Below, piece by piece: positions 33,738-44,233 of a stretch of DNA of 64,000 bases. The stretch lies in contig NZ_FPEG01000003.1 in the NCBI RefSeq assembly GCF_900117395.1, positions 186,001 through 250,000 on the forward strand. Reading direction: 5' to 3'. A model generated the notes under the pieces. That model was not told the origin of the DNA. It worked only from the letters and a program-made list of their open reading frames with translations, and did not search any database. Both the position numbers and the translations under genes were made by a program. The stretch is from Agrococcus sp. Marseille-P2731 (lineage in GTDB: Bacteria > Actinomycetota > Actinomycetes > Actinomycetales > Microbacteriaceae). How positions within the stretch are numbered: position 1 is the stretch's first letter; each line of letters starts with the position of its first letter.

Positions 33738-33755
33738 CGCGGCTCAGGAGCCGCG
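33738..33755. terminator. Bidirectional terminator hairpin
   Basis: CGCGGCTC-AG-GAGCCGCG is a perfect 8-bp stem between two convergent genes. It begins right after the acyltransferase stop and covers the stop codon of the RmlCD gene on the other strand. No T-run follows. Confidence 0.65.
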
Positions 33756-35183
33756 CGACTCCTCGGCGATCGCGTCGATGTGCGCGTCCAGCGCCTCGTG
33801 CTGGTCGAGCGGCGCGAAGCCGGTGGCGCGGATGCGCGAGAGGTCGAGCACGCTCTGCTTCGGGCGCGGCGCGATGCCCTCCTTGCCGGCGTAGTAGGCC
33901 TCTGTCGACACGGGGGTGACGCGGCTCGGCTCGTGCCCGAGGCGCGCGAACACCCGCTGCGCGATGTCGGCCCAGCTGACCGGGTCGCCGTCGTTGCTGA
34001 GGTTGTAGGTGCCGTGCGGAGCGCCCGAGGCGAGCAGGTGGTCGATGCCGCGCGCCAGCTCGGAGGCGAACGTGAGCCTGCCCACCTGGTCGCTGACGAC
34101 CGAGGGGTCGATGCCGCGCTCGGCGAGCCCCGCCATGATCGAGACGAAGTTCTTGCCGTCGCCGACCACCCACGAGGTGCGCAGGACGTAGTGCTTGCGC
34201 GTCGCCTCGACGGCGAGGTCGCCCGCGGCCTTCGACTGGCCGTAGACGCCGAGCGGGCTGAGCGGCTCGTCCTCGCCGTGGAGCGCGCTCGTGCCGTCGA
34301 AGACGTAGTCGCTGGAGACGTGCACGAGCGTGAGGCCGTGCGCGGTCGCGATGGCGGCGAGCCTCGCGGGCGCGGTCGCGTTGACCGCCCAGGCGTCGCG
34401 GCGACCCTCGTCGGTCTCCGCCGCATCCACCGCCGTGTAGGCGGCGGCGTTGACGATCGTGCCGTACGACGACCAGCGGATGCCCTCGAGCGTCTCCGGC
34501 CGTGCGAGGTCGATGCGGTCGCGGCCCGCGAACTCGACGTCGGTGCGGCCGGCCCACTGCGCGCGCAGCGCCCGGCCGAGCTGGCCGTTCGCGCCGATCA
34601 CGAGGGTCGTGCGCGGCGGCATGGGGGTGACGTCGGCGAGCGTCGGGTGCGCGCGGTCCTTGTCGGAGAGCTCGGCCTGCTCGAGCGGGATCGGCCAGGC
34701 GATCGCCGCCGTCGGGTCGGCGAGGTTGAGGAAGGTGTACTCACCCTGCGCCTCGGCCGACCAGTGGTCGTTGACGAGGTAGGTGTAGGCGGTGTCTGGC
34801 TCGAGGGCCTGGAAGGCGTTGCCGACGCCGCGCGGCACGAACACGGCGACCGAGGCGTCGATCTCGATCGTGAACGTCGCCCCGAAGGAGGGGCCCTCGC
34901 GCAGGTCGACCCACGCGCCGAAGACGCGGCCGGAGGCGACCGAGATGTACTTGTCCCACGGCTCGGCGTGGATGCCGCGGGTCACGCCCGGCTGCGCGTT
35001 GAACGAGATGTTGTTCTGCACCGGCCCGAAGTCGGGCAGGCCCAGCGCCAGCTGCTTCTCGCGCTGCCAGTTCTCCTTGAACCAGCCGCGGTTGTCGCCG
35101 TGCACCGGCAGGTCGATGACCAGGAACCCCGGGATCGGCGTCTCGCGCACCCGCAGCTGCTTGCCCGTCTCCAGCTCTCCCAT
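33744..35183 (-). CDS. Fused dTDP-4-dehydrorhamnose 3,5-epimerase / reductase (RmlC-RmlD)
   Basis: A single 479-residue protein carrying the last two steps to dTDP-L-rhamnose. Residues 1-190 resemble RmlC (HGDNRGWFKENW, GVTRGIHAEPWDKYI, FVPRGVGNAFQ). From about residue 200, RTTLVIGANGQLGRAL opens an RmlD domain that continues with VNAAAYTAVDAAE, VHVSSDYVFDG and the catalytic YGQSKAAGD. The order matches known actinobacterial fusions. The ATG at 35181-35183 lies five bases after the rmlB stop, so they form one operon. Longer in-frame readings only extend antisense into rmlB. Confidence 0.92.
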   Translation of the reverse strand: MGELETGKQLRVRETPIPGFLVIDLPVHGDNRGWFKENWQREKQLALGLPDFGPVQNNISFNAQPGVTRGIHAEPWDKYISVASGRVFGAWVDLREGPSFGATFTIEIDASVAVFVPRGVGNAFQALEPDTAYTYLVNDHWSAEAQGEYTFLNLADPTAAIAWPIPLEQAELSDKDRAHPTLADVTPMPPRTTLVIGANGQLGRALRAQWAGRTDVEFAGRDRIDLARPETLEGIRWSSYGTIVNAAAYTAVDAAETDEGRRDAWAVNATAPARLAAIATAHGLTLVHVSSDYVFDGTSALHGEDEPLSPLGVYGQSKAAGDLAVEATRKHYVLRTSWVVGDGKNFVSIMAGLAERGIDPSVVSDQVGRLTFASELARGIDHLLASGAPHGTYNLSNDGDPVSWADIAQRVFARLGHEPSRVTPVSTEAYYAGKEGIAPRPKQSVLDLSRIRATGFAPLDQHEALDAHIDAIAEESRGS

Positions 35184-35188
35184 GCGGA

Positions 35189-36596
<1,408 letters not shown>

Positions 36597-36599
<3 letters not shown>

Positions 36600-37490
36600 G
36601 CGCTCGAAGCCGTCCACGAACTCTCTCAGCCAGGCGCGCAGGCCCGGGCCGAGGTCCTCGCGCTCGACGGCGAGCTGCACGTTGGCCTTGATGTAGTCGA
36701 GCCTGTCGCCCGTGTCGTAGCGGCGGCCGCGGAACACCACGCCGTGGAGCCCGCCGAACACCTCGTCGTCCGCCATCGTCAGCAGCGCATCCGTCAGCTG
36801 GATCTCACCCCCGCGACCCGGCTCCGTCTGCTCCAGCACCGGGTAGATCTCCGGCTTCAGCACATAGCGGCCCACGACCGCCAGGTTCGACGGCGCCGTC
36901 CCCGGCTCCGGCTTCTCCACCAGACCCCGCACCCGCACCACGTCATCCTCATCGGTCGCCTCGACCGTCGCGATGCCGTACAGGTGCGCCTGCGCAGGAT
37001 CGACCTCCATCAGCGCCACCACGCACGAATCCTTCGCGTCGTGCACCTGCAGCATCCGCTCCAGCAGCATGTCCCGGCCGTCGATGATGTCATCGCCCAG
37101 CAGCACCGCGAACGAGTCACCGCCCACGTGATCGCGCGAGCGCAGCACCGCGTGCCCCAGCCCCTTCGGATCCCCCTGCCGCACGTAGTGCACGTTCGCC
37201 AGATCCGTCGACTCCGCCACCCGCGACAGCTTCTGCGCGTCGCCCTTGCTCGTCAGGATCATCTCGAGCTCCGTCGCCCGATCGAAGTGGTTCTCCAGCG
37301 CGTTCTTGTTGCGGCCCGTCACGAACAGCACGTCCTGCAGCCCCGCCCGCACCGCCTCCTCCACCACGTACTGGATCGCCGGCTTGTCGACCACCGGCAG
37401 CATCTCCTTCGGCAGCGCCTTCGTCGCCGGCAAGAAGCGAGTACCGAGCCCCGCAGCGGGGATCACGGCCTTGGTCACGGAGTGCGGCAT
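36597..37490 (-). CDS. galU: UTP-glucose-1-phosphate uridylyltransferase
   Basis: Makes UDP-glucose from glucose-1-phosphate and UTP. The 297 residues are typical; AAGLGTRFLPATKALPKEML is the nucleotide-binding signature, followed by DKPAIQYVVEEAV, and VLLGDDIIDG holds the metal-binding Asp. I chose the ATG at 37488-37490, seven bases after TAGCCT (37498-37503), so it is probably leaderless; a GTG four codons later is possible. It lies between manB and the repeat arrays and supplies activated glucose for surface polymers. Confidence 0.95.
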
Positions 37491-37497
37491 GAGGGAA

Positions 37498-37503
37498 AGG
37501 CTA
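37498..37503 (-). promoter_or_regulatory. galU leaderless-type -10 box (TAGCCT)
   Basis: TAGCCT reads leftwards and ends seven bases before the galU ATG; there is no ribosome site between. Confidence 0.5.
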
Positions 37504-37558
37504 CTTCGGACGGCCGGGCGTCCAGCGCATCGCCGCGCGGGCCCGGTGCGGCGCTCCT

Positions 37559-38947
37559 TCAGGCGCGGATGAGCGCCAGGACCTCGTCGCGGATCGCCAC
37601 CATGGCGGCCTCGGTCTCGCCCTCTGCGTTCAGCCGCAGCAGCGGCTCGGTGTTCGAGGGGCGCACCGAGAACCACCAGTCGCCGCCGGGCGCGGTCACC
37701 GTCAGCCCGTCGAGCTCGTCGAAGTCGCCCCGGCCAGCGAATGCCTCGACGACGCGCGTGTAGGCGGCCGGCACGTCGGCGACGGTCGAGTTGATCTCGC
37801 CCGAGGCGAAGTAGGGAGAGTAGCGCGCGCCGAGCCGCGACATCGGCTCGTCGCCCGCGCCGAGCGTCGCGAGCACGTGCATCGCCGCGAGCATGCCGTT
37901 GTCGGCGCCCCAGAAGTCGCGGAAGTAGTAATGGGCCGAGTGCTCGCCGCCGAAGACCGCGCCCGTCTCGGCCATGCGGTCCTTGATGAGCGAGTGCCCG
38001 ACGCGCGTCCGCACGGGCGTGGCCCCGGATGCGCGGATCACCTCGGGGACGACGCGGCTCGTGATGAGGTTGTGCAGCACCACGACGTCGGTCTCCCCGG
38101 CCGCCCGCACGCGTCCGATCTCGCGCTCGGCCACGATCGCAGCGATCGCCGAGGGCGACACCGGCTCGCCGCGCTCGTCGATCACGAAGCAGCGGTCGGC
38201 GTCGCCGTCGAAGGCGAGGCCGATGTCGGCGCCGTGCTCGACCACGGCGGCCTGCAGGTCGACGAGGTTCTTGGGGTCGAGCGGATTCGCCTCGTGGTTC
38301 GGGAAGGTGCCGTCGAGCTCGAAGTACATCGGCACGATCTCGATCGGCAGCGCCGGCAGCCCCGCGGCCGTGCCGAGCACCGCCGGCACCGTCATGCCGC
38401 CCATGCCGTTCGCCGCATCCACCACGACCCGCAGGGGCCGGATGCCGCCGAGGTCGACGAGGCCGCGCAGGTGCGCCGAGTAGCCGGCGAGGATGTCGCG
38501 CTCGACCAGCTCGCCGTACCGCTCGGCCTCGGTCAGGCCGCCGTCGAGGTAGCGCTGCGCGCCGTCGCGGATCGCGGCGAGGCCGGTGTCGAGGCTGACG
38601 CCCCTGGCGCCCGCGCGCGAGAACTTGATGCCGTTGTAGGCGGCGGGGTTGTGGGATGCGGTGAACATCATCGCGGGCGCGTCGAGCGAGCCCGAGGCGA
38701 AGTAGGTGCCGTCGGTGGAGCAGAGCCCGATCAGCACGACGTCGGCGCCTCGGCGGCGCGCGCCGTCGGCGGCGGCGGTGGCGAGCTCCGGGGACGAGGG
38801 GCGCATGTCGTGCCCGATGACGATCGGGGCGTCGCCGCCCACCTCGTCGGCGAAGGCCGCACCGAGCGCGCGCACCACCTCGGCGGTCAGCTGCCCGTCG
38901 ACGAGCCCCCGCACGTCGTACGCCTTCACGATGTCGGTCAGCGCCAT
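37559..38947 (-). CDS. manB: Phosphomannomutase/phosphoglucomutase
   Basis: Interconverts hexose 1- and 6-phosphates, here probably mannose for GDP-mannose. The 462 residues contain the phosphoserine loop FTASHNPAAYNGIKFS, the metal-binding loop AFDGDADRCF, the sugar-binding GGEHSAHYYFRDF (Glu and Ser) and the phosphate-binding RPSNTEPLLRL. The ATG at 38945-38947 is preceded by GGAGGGGGAAG. It is next to DUF3499 in a block conserved in actinobacteria, with manA further right at 45947. Confidence 0.95.
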   Translation of the reverse strand: MALTDIVKAYDVRGLVDGQLTAEVVRALGAAFADEVGGDAPIVIGHDMRPSSPELATAAADGARRRGADVVLIGLCSTDGTYFASGSLDAPAMMFTASHNPAAYNGIKFSRAGARGVSLDTGLAAIRDGAQRYLDGGLTEAERYGELVERDILAGYSAHLRGLVDLGGIRPLRVVVDAANGMGGMTVPAVLGTAAGLPALPIEIVPMYFELDGTFPNHEANPLDPKNLVDLQAAVVEHGADIGLAFDGDADRCFVIDERGEPVSPSAIAAIVAEREIGRVRAAGETDVVVLHNLITSRVVPEVIRASGATPVRTRVGHSLIKDRMAETGAVFGGEHSAHYYFRDFWGADNGMLAAMHVLATLGAGDEPMSRLGARYSPYFASGEINSTVADVPAAYTRVVEAFAGRGDFDELDGLTVTAPGGDWWFSVRPSNTEPLLRLNAEGETEAAMVAIRDEVLALIRA

Positions 38948-38976
38948 GGCTTCCCCCTCCACATTCGACGCGGGCC

Positions 38977-39237
38977 TCAGCGGCTCGCGTGCCCCGGCTC
39001 GTATCGCACGACCTGCCAGCCAGAGGGCCCCGCGTGCCGGTCGGCGTGCGGCGAGCACAGGTCGTAGCTGCCCTCGATGGCGCCCTGCCTGGTCGCCGGC
39101 TGCAGCGGGCCGACGACGAGCAGCTGGGCTGCGTAGTCGACGGTGACGGTGCGGTCGGCGTACCGGCGGCAGCCGGGTCGCGAGCACGTCCTGTCTGCGC
39201 CGAGGCTGTCGCCGCTGCGGTCGAGGCTGGAGTCCAT
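38977..39237 (-). CDS. DUF3499 family protein
   Basis: An 86-residue actinobacterial protein of unknown function. The family layout is clear: CSRPGC near the N-terminus, a short beta stretch with VDYAAQLLVVGPL, then DLCSPHADRH and GWQVVRYE. The Cys and His residues suggest metal binding, probably zinc; that is inference. The ATG at 39235-39237 lies seven bases after TAGCCT (39245-39250), so it is probably leaderless. It usually sits beside the metallopeptidase-like gene and manB, as here. Confidence 0.9.
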   Translation of the reverse strand: MDSSLDRSGDSLGADRTCSRPGCRRYADRTVTVDYAAQLLVVGPLQPATRQGAIEGSYDLCSPHADRHAGPSGWQVVRYEPGHASR

Positions 39238-39244
39238 CCGACCC

Positions 39245-39250
39245 AGGCTA
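39245..39250 (-). promoter_or_regulatory. DUF3499 gene leaderless-type -10 box (TAGCCT)
   Basis: TAGCCT reads leftwards and ends seven bases before the ATG of the DUF3499 gene. Confidence 0.5.
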
Positions 39251-39284
39251 GTGGCGGCGAGGGCGGGCGCCGACGCGCGACACG

Positions 39285-39290
39285 TAGGAT
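39285..39290 (+). promoter_or_regulatory. Leaderless-type -10 box (TAGGAT)
   Basis: TAGGAT ends six bases before the ATG of the metallopeptidase-like gene. Confidence 0.55.
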
Positions 39291-39296
39291 GTCGGC

Positions 39297-39719
39297 ATGC
39301 CCGCCCGCACGCGCTCCCGCGGATCCCGGCACGGCCGTGACATCCGCTCCTCGGTGGCGGGCCCCGTCCTCCCCTTCCTCTCGTCGAGGGAGACGCGCTT
39401 CGAGGACGTCGCGGCGGACGCCGCCGACTACGTGGTCTCGCTGTGGCCGGCCGAGCTCGGTGACGTGCGCTTCCAGTGGGCGGACATGCCGCCCGGCGCC
39501 CTGGCGGACCGCGTCGACGAGGTGCCCGAGTGGGCGATCGACACCGCCCGGCGCACGATCACGATCTTCCGGCTGCCGCTGCAGCGCCTGCCGCGCGTGC
39601 ACATCGACGATCCCTGGCACCGCCAGGTCGCCATCGAGGGCGCCGTCTTCCGGGCCGCGGCCGAGCTCATCGGGCGCGACCCGTGGGAGGTCGCCCCGGA
39701 CCGCTGGCGCCACCACTGA
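39297..39719 (+). CDS. Metallopeptidase-family (zincin-like) protein lacking HExxH
   Basis: A 140-residue protein in the position, next to DUF3499 and DUF5719, where actinobacteria carry a PF06262-type zincin-like protein. The basic N-terminus (RTRSRGSRHGRDIRSS) and the central ITIFRLPLQRLP beta-hairpin fit that family. The region where HExxH would fall reads VAIEGAVFRAAAELIGRDPW, so no zinc site is visible and catalysis is unlikely. The ATG lies six bases after TAGGAT and is probably leaderless. The function is unknown. Confidence 0.7.
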   Translation: MPARTRSRGSRHGRDIRSSVAGPVLPFLSSRETRFEDVAADAADYVVSLWPAELGDVRFQWADMPPGALADRVDEVPEWAIDTARRTITIFRLPLQRLPRVHIDDPWHRQVAIEGAVFRAAAELIGRDPWEVAPDRWRHH

Positions 39720-39752
39720 GCCAGCCCGCCGCTGCGGCCGTCGGCGCTGCGG

Positions 39753-41345
39753 CTAGTGGAGCACCCGCACGCCCTCGGCGGCCGGCCCCTGCGGGCTCGC
39801 CGTGAAGCCGCCCGCCTCGCTCGCGCTGCGGTAGGCGACGGCGACGACGAGCTGCTCGCCGGCGACCTCGACCGATCCGCTGTCGACCCGCTGCTCGTGC
39901 ACGCCGCCGGCCGGCAGCTGCACCATCGCGCCGTCGACCGTGATCTCCTGCGCCTCGGCTGCCGCGCTCACGATGTGCAGCGTCGCTCCCGGGCCACCGG
40001 GCACGGCGATCGCCGAGGTGCCCGAGCGCGGCTGACCGCCGGCCACCCAGTCGAAGTCGAGGCCCTCGCCCGCGATCGCGACCGTGCGCGCCCCCGCGAC
40101 GACCGGCGCATCCGCCTCGACCCTGATCGCCAGCGTGCCGATCGGCAGCTCCTCGAGCGGGAAGTCGGTCACGCGACCAGCCTCGAGCGATCCGGCCGAC
40201 TCGATCGTGGCGCCGTCGTCGGACTGGAAGACGATGCGCACGGGGCCGCCGGTGGGCGAGAGCAGGCGCAGCACCGGCACCGTGTCGTCGTAGCCCTCCT
40301 GCGTCTCCAGGCCCGTGGGCTCGGAGACCGTGACGCCCGGCAGCACCGCGGTGTCGAGCGCCGGCACGGGATCGATGACCTCGAAGCCGCCGCGCTCGAG
40401 CCCACGCGTCGTCACCTGCTGCAGGTGCGCCGCCACCGGGGCGCCGACGGCGGAGACCTGCACCACGACATCCGGCACGTCAGGCGCGATCGCAGCGAGG
40501 TCGAGCGCGACCTCGGTGCCGGCCTGCACGGCGATGCCGGTCGAGCCGACCGACGACACCTGGCCCTCGGCACCGTAGACCGTGACGTCGACGCTCGCGG
40601 CGACGTCGGATGCGTTGGCGATCGTCAGCACCGCCTGCCGTCCGGTGCGCGTCGAGCCGCCGACGAGCCACTGCTCGAGGCGCGGCTCGGCGCACTCGCT
40701 CGCGGCGTAGCCGCGCGCAGCCTCGGAGTCGAGCTCGAGCGACTGCGCCGCCGAGAGCGCGGACGCCTCGTCGCTCTGCACGACGGCCTCGCCACCGGGC
40801 TGCGCACCGTCGCCCGAGCCGGCGATCTCGACCCGGTCCTGCGCGACCTCGCCGCCGAGGCTGCCGACCGCGACCTCCGGCTCTGCGAGCGACGCGACGG
40901 CGAGCGCATCCGCGCCGTCAGCGGTGCCGATCCGCAGGGCGGGACCGGCGCACAGCCGCGACTGCAGCGGCGATGCCGGCTGCACGAGCGAGCTCGGCGC
41001 CTCGGCCTCGACCCGCGCGTCCTGCGGCACGGCGCCCGCCGCGAGCACCGCTCCGAGGCCGAGGGCCGCAGCAGCAGCGCCCGCGAGCGCTCGGAGCCCC
41101 CAGCGCACGAGGTCGCGGCGCTCGGCTCGTCGACCGGCCTCCGCGGCCTCGTTCGCGGCGGCCTCGCGGTCGGTCAGGGTGACGTCGCTCGCGATGTCGC
41201 CGGTGGGCTCGGCCTGGGCCTCGACCGCGAGCTCCTCCGGGGCGGGCCGGTGCTCGCGCGGCTGCTCGCCGTCGGGGATGGGCGAGGGGTCGTCGAACTG
41301 CTGCGAGTCGTCGAGCGGCTCCAGCTCGCTGTCACGATCGCTCAT
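39753..41345 (-). CDS. DUF5719 family membrane-anchored extracytoplasmic protein
   Basis: A 530-residue protein of unknown function. A hydrophilic, acidic cytoplasmic N-terminus of about 80 residues is followed by one membrane helix (ALAGAAAAALGLGAVLAAGA) and a large beta-rich extracytoplasmic region of Ala/Val/Gly with paired cysteines. The ATG overlaps the stop of the large glycosyltransferase gene as ATGA (41342-41345), so the two are coupled, as in other actinobacteria. A much longer reading upstream is antisense-like and rejected. A role in cell-envelope polymer assembly is inferred from context only. Confidence 0.85.
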   Translation of the reverse strand: MSDRDSELEPLDDSQQFDDPSPIPDGEQPREHRPAPEELAVEAQAEPTGDIASDVTLTDREAAANEAAEAGRRAERRDLVRWGLRALAGAAAAALGLGAVLAAGAVPQDARVEAEAPSSLVQPASPLQSRLCAGPALRIGTADGADALAVASLAEPEVAVGSLGGEVAQDRVEIAGSGDGAQPGGEAVVQSDEASALSAAQSLELDSEAARGYAASECAEPRLEQWLVGGSTRTGRQAVLTIANASDVAASVDVTVYGAEGQVSSVGSTGIAVQAGTEVALDLAAIAPDVPDVVVQVSAVGAPVAAHLQQVTTRGLERGGFEVIDPVPALDTAVLPGVTVSEPTGLETQEGYDDTVPVLRLLSPTGGPVRIVFQSDDGATIESAGSLEAGRVTDFPLEELPIGTLAIRVEADAPVVAGARTVAIAGEGLDFDWVAGGQPRSGTSAIAVPGGPGATLHIVSAAAEAQEITVDGAMVQLPAGGVHEQRVDSGSVEVAGEQLVVAVAYRSASEAGGFTASPQGPAAEGVRVLH

Positions 41346-44116
41346 CGCCACTCCCCCGATCCTTCGAGCCGGCGCGTGCGGCCGCGCGCACCGCGCCGCA
41401 GCGAGGGCAGCGCCGTCACCACGGCGCCGGCGAGCGCGATCAGCTGCCCCAGCAGCAGCCAGCCGGCCCACGCGGGCCGCTCGGGCGGCGTCGCGCCACC
41501 CCCGTCGATGCGCTGCCACAGCAGCCCGGCCTCGGTCTGCCCGATCGCCTGCAGGTCGCCGCGAGCGTCGAGGGAGCGCTGCGCGCGATCGTGCAGGTCG
41601 GCGCCACCCTCGCGCTCCTGCTCGAGCAGCACGAAGCGCAGGCCTTGGGCATCGAGCAGGCTCGCGATGTCGGCGTCGCCGCCGGACGTCATGTCGACGG
41701 CCGCCTGCGCCAGCGCCTCCTCGTCCTCGCTCGGCGCGTCGCGCACGAGCTCGGCGGTCGAGACGCGATCGAGCGTCGTGCCGGTGCCGCGCTCGACGTC
41801 GACGCCGAGCGTCGCGTCGGCGAGCGGCAGCAGCACGAGCGTGCCGATCCCCGGCTCCTCGGTCGCCGCGGCCTCGACGAAGGCCGGCATCCGCCGCTCG
41901 GGCCCGGCGATGACGGTCGCGGGCGTCAGGAACGACGTCGCCACCACGGGCACCGCGGCGACGACCGCGACGAGCGCCACGAGGCCGCCGGGCACGGCGC
42001 CGCGGCGGTCGTCGACCTCGACGGCGACGACCGCGAGGGCGATGAGCGCCGCGAGGCACAGCGAAGCCCCGGTGCCCGCCCACACCGTCACCGGCTGCCC
42101 CTCGAGCGACGTCAGCGCGAGCCGCGTCGACGCGATGGCGGTCGCGTAGCCCGCGAGCAGGAGCACGACCCACGGCCAGGCCCGCGAGGGCCGCAGCACG
42201 ACACCCGCCAGCGCGGCGAGCGCGAGCGGCACCAGCAGCCCGAGCGCGAACCACGCGCCGTCGACACCCGGCGCGAGCCAGGCGATCACGCCGTCGAGGG
42301 AGGCGAACGTGCTGTCGGGCGCGAGCAGAGCCGCCTCGACAGCGGTGGGCGGCAGCGACGCCCTCGGCACGCCCGGGTCGGCGAGTGCGGCGAGCGGGGA
42401 GCCTGCGAGCCACCGATCGACGACCACCGGAGCCATGAGCGCGGCGGCGGGGACGAGCGTGACGATCGGGCGGAGGAGGGCGCGCCAGCCGACCGCGGCC
42501 GCGAGCAGGGCGAGCAGCACCATGGCCGGCAGGAGCACCGGCGCGCCCGCGACCACGATCGCGACGGGGATCGCGGCGGCGCCGGCAGCCCGCCAGGAGT
42601 CCGAAGCCCGCAGCACCCCGCCGACGGCGAGCGGCAGTGCGAGGTGCGCGATGACCGCGCCGAGCCGACCCTCGGCGACGCTCATGAGGAGCAGCGGCGA
42701 CAGCGCCCAGACCGCGGCCGCCACCGCCGGCGCCCACCGCGAGGTGGTCATCCGTCGCACGGCGAAGAACGCGGTGACCGAGGCGATCGCCGGCGCGAGG
42801 AAGAGCAGCAGCACGACGGCGGCGGATGGGCTCCAGGGCGTGAGCGAGCCCAGCAGCGCCAGCAGCAGCACGAAGGGATCGGCTGCGCCCGTCACCTCGC
42901 CGAGCGCGTCGCGGCTGCCTGCGAGGGCGTTCGACCACAGCTCGCCGAGCGACGAGGAGAGCGGCAGGAGCGAGCCGCCGGTGGCGGCGCCCGCGGCGAT
43001 GAGCTGCGGTGAGAGCACGATCCCGACGACGACCGCGAGCGCCGTGACCCACAGCCCCGCGCCCTCCACGAATCCGACCCGCTCGTCGACCGCGACCTGC
43101 ATCCGCTCGGGATCGCCGAGGGCCCTGCGCTGCGACCGCACGGTGCGCCACGAGGCGCGCAGCGGGCGCAGCGAGCGCCAGCCGACCCGCCGCACCGCTG
43201 CGATGCGCCGCCGTGCGCGCGCGGTGGAGGGCAGGGCGACGAGGGCGGTGAGCGTCGCGCGCCACTCGGAGAGCACCGCGGCCGGTCGCTTCGCCACCAG
43301 GTGCACGACGGTGCGCACGAGACCGGTCGGCAGCAGCAGCAGCCAGTGCAGGAGCAGGGCGAGGGGATGCGCGTAGGCGAGCCGGCGATGCAGCTGCGCA
43401 CGCCGGGCGATCGCGACCCGCTGGGCGTCGCTGACCGAGCGGGCGGCGAAGTGCTCCGGCCCGCCCGCGCGACGCACCTTCGCGCGCGGCTCGACCGCGA
43501 CGCGGTGGCCGGCGAGGCGCACGCGCACGCCGAGGTCGAGGCCCGCGTCGATCGAGCGGAGCACGGGGTCGAACCCGCCCACCGCTGCGTACACGTCGCG
43601 GCGCACCAGCAGGCCGGTCTCGGCAACGCCGAGGCGGTCGCTGTCGTCGTCGTGCTGGCCCTGGTCGAGCTCGCCCTCGTGCAGCAGCAGGCTGCGCCCG
43701 AGCGGTGTCACGGTCTGGCCGAACTCCGAGAACCGGTCCGGCTCATCCGCCCGCATGACCTTCGGCCCCACGAGCACGACGCTCGGGTGCGACTCGACGT
43801 GCGCGAGCAGCGCCTGCAGGGCGCGCGGATGCGGCGTCGCGTCGTGCGCGAGCAGCCAGAGCCAGTCACCGGCCTCAGCGTCCGGCAGGGAGGCGACGCC
43901 CCTGGAGATCAGCTCGCCGTAGGGCAGTCGGGGCGCGACGACCACGCTGTGCGCGCCGGAGGACTCGAGCAGGGCGCGCGTGTCATCCTTCGAGCCGCCG
44001 TCGACGGCGAGCAGCCGCTCTGGCGCGACGGTCTGCGCGTCGACCGCCTCGAGCGTCGCCGGCAGATATGCGGCACCGCTGCTGGCCGCGAGCACGGCGA
44101 AGACCCTCGGATGCAC
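41342..44116 (-). CDS. Large membrane-bound family 2 glycosyltransferase
   Basis: A 924-residue protein. Residues 1-230 or so are a GT-A domain: PATLEAVDAQTVAPERLLAV, WLLAHDATPHP in place of the usual DxD, and GLLVRRDVYAAVGGFDP. The remainder is a series of a dozen or more hydrophobic helices with a final extracytoplasmic segment and a last helix. It is coupled to DUF5719. The GTG at 44114-44116 lies six bases after TAGCCT, so it is probably leaderless. It is likely to transfer sugar to a lipid-linked envelope polymer; donor and acceptor are unknown. Confidence 0.88.
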   Translation of the reverse strand: MHPRVFAVLAASSGAAYLPATLEAVDAQTVAPERLLAVDGGSKDDTRALLESSGAHSVVVAPRLPYGELISRGVASLPDAEAGDWLWLLAHDATPHPRALQALLAHVESHPSVVLVGPKVMRADEPDRFSEFGQTVTPLGRSLLLHEGELDQGQHDDDSDRLGVAETGLLVRRDVYAAVGGFDPVLRSIDAGLDLGVRVRLAGHRVAVEPRAKVRRAGGPEHFAARSVSDAQRVAIARRAQLHRRLAYAHPLALLLHWLLLLPTGLVRTVVHLVAKRPAAVLSEWRATLTALVALPSTARARRRIAAVRRVGWRSLRPLRASWRTVRSQRRALGDPERMQVAVDERVGFVEGAGLWVTALAVVVGIVLSPQLIAAGAATGGSLLPLSSSLGELWSNALAGSRDALGEVTGAADPFVLLLALLGSLTPWSPSAAVVLLLFLAPAIASVTAFFAVRRMTTSRWAPAVAAAVWALSPLLLMSVAEGRLGAVIAHLALPLAVGGVLRASDSWRAAGAAAIPVAIVVAGAPVLLPAMVLLALLAAAVGWRALLRPIVTLVPAAALMAPVVVDRWLAGSPLAALADPGVPRASLPPTAVEAALLAPDSTFASLDGVIAWLAPGVDGAWFALGLLVPLALAALAGVVLRPSRAWPWVVLLLAGYATAIASTRLALTSLEGQPVTVWAGTGASLCLAALIALAVVAVEVDDRRGAVPGGLVALVAVVAAVPVVATSFLTPATVIAGPERRMPAFVEAAATEEPGIGTLVLLPLADATLGVDVERGTGTTLDRVSTAELVRDAPSEDEEALAQAAVDMTSGGDADIASLLDAQGLRFVLLEQEREGGADLHDRAQRSLDARGDLQAIGQTEAGLLWQRIDGGGATPPERPAWAGWLLLGQLIALAGAVVTALPSLRRGARGRTRRLEGSGEWR

Positions 44117-44122
44117 TCGGCA

Positions 44123-44128
44123 AGGCTA
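44123..44128 (-). promoter_or_regulatory. Leaderless-type -10 box (TAGCCT)
   Basis: TAGCCT reads leftwards and ends six bases before the GTG of the large glycosyltransferase gene. Confidence 0.55.
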
Positions 44129-44233
44129 GGTGCGCAGGCGCGGCCCGGCTCGCGTTGGCTCCGGTGTGCCGCGGGATCGAGCACGCGGCTCCTGCCGGAG
44201 CGCCAGCGCGTCGACGCGCTCGCGCAGGTGGCT

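Noticed and set aside
37491-39716. 1,039-codon reading of the galU frame
   Set aside because: Upstream of 37490 it crosses manB and the DUF3499 gene in the wrong frame; only the last 297 codons match GalU.
41346-43265. 1,170-codon reading of the DUF5719 frame
   Set aside because: The part upstream of 41345 is antisense-type Arg/Ala sequence lying in another frame of the large glycosyltransferase gene. The ATGA overlap marks the real start.
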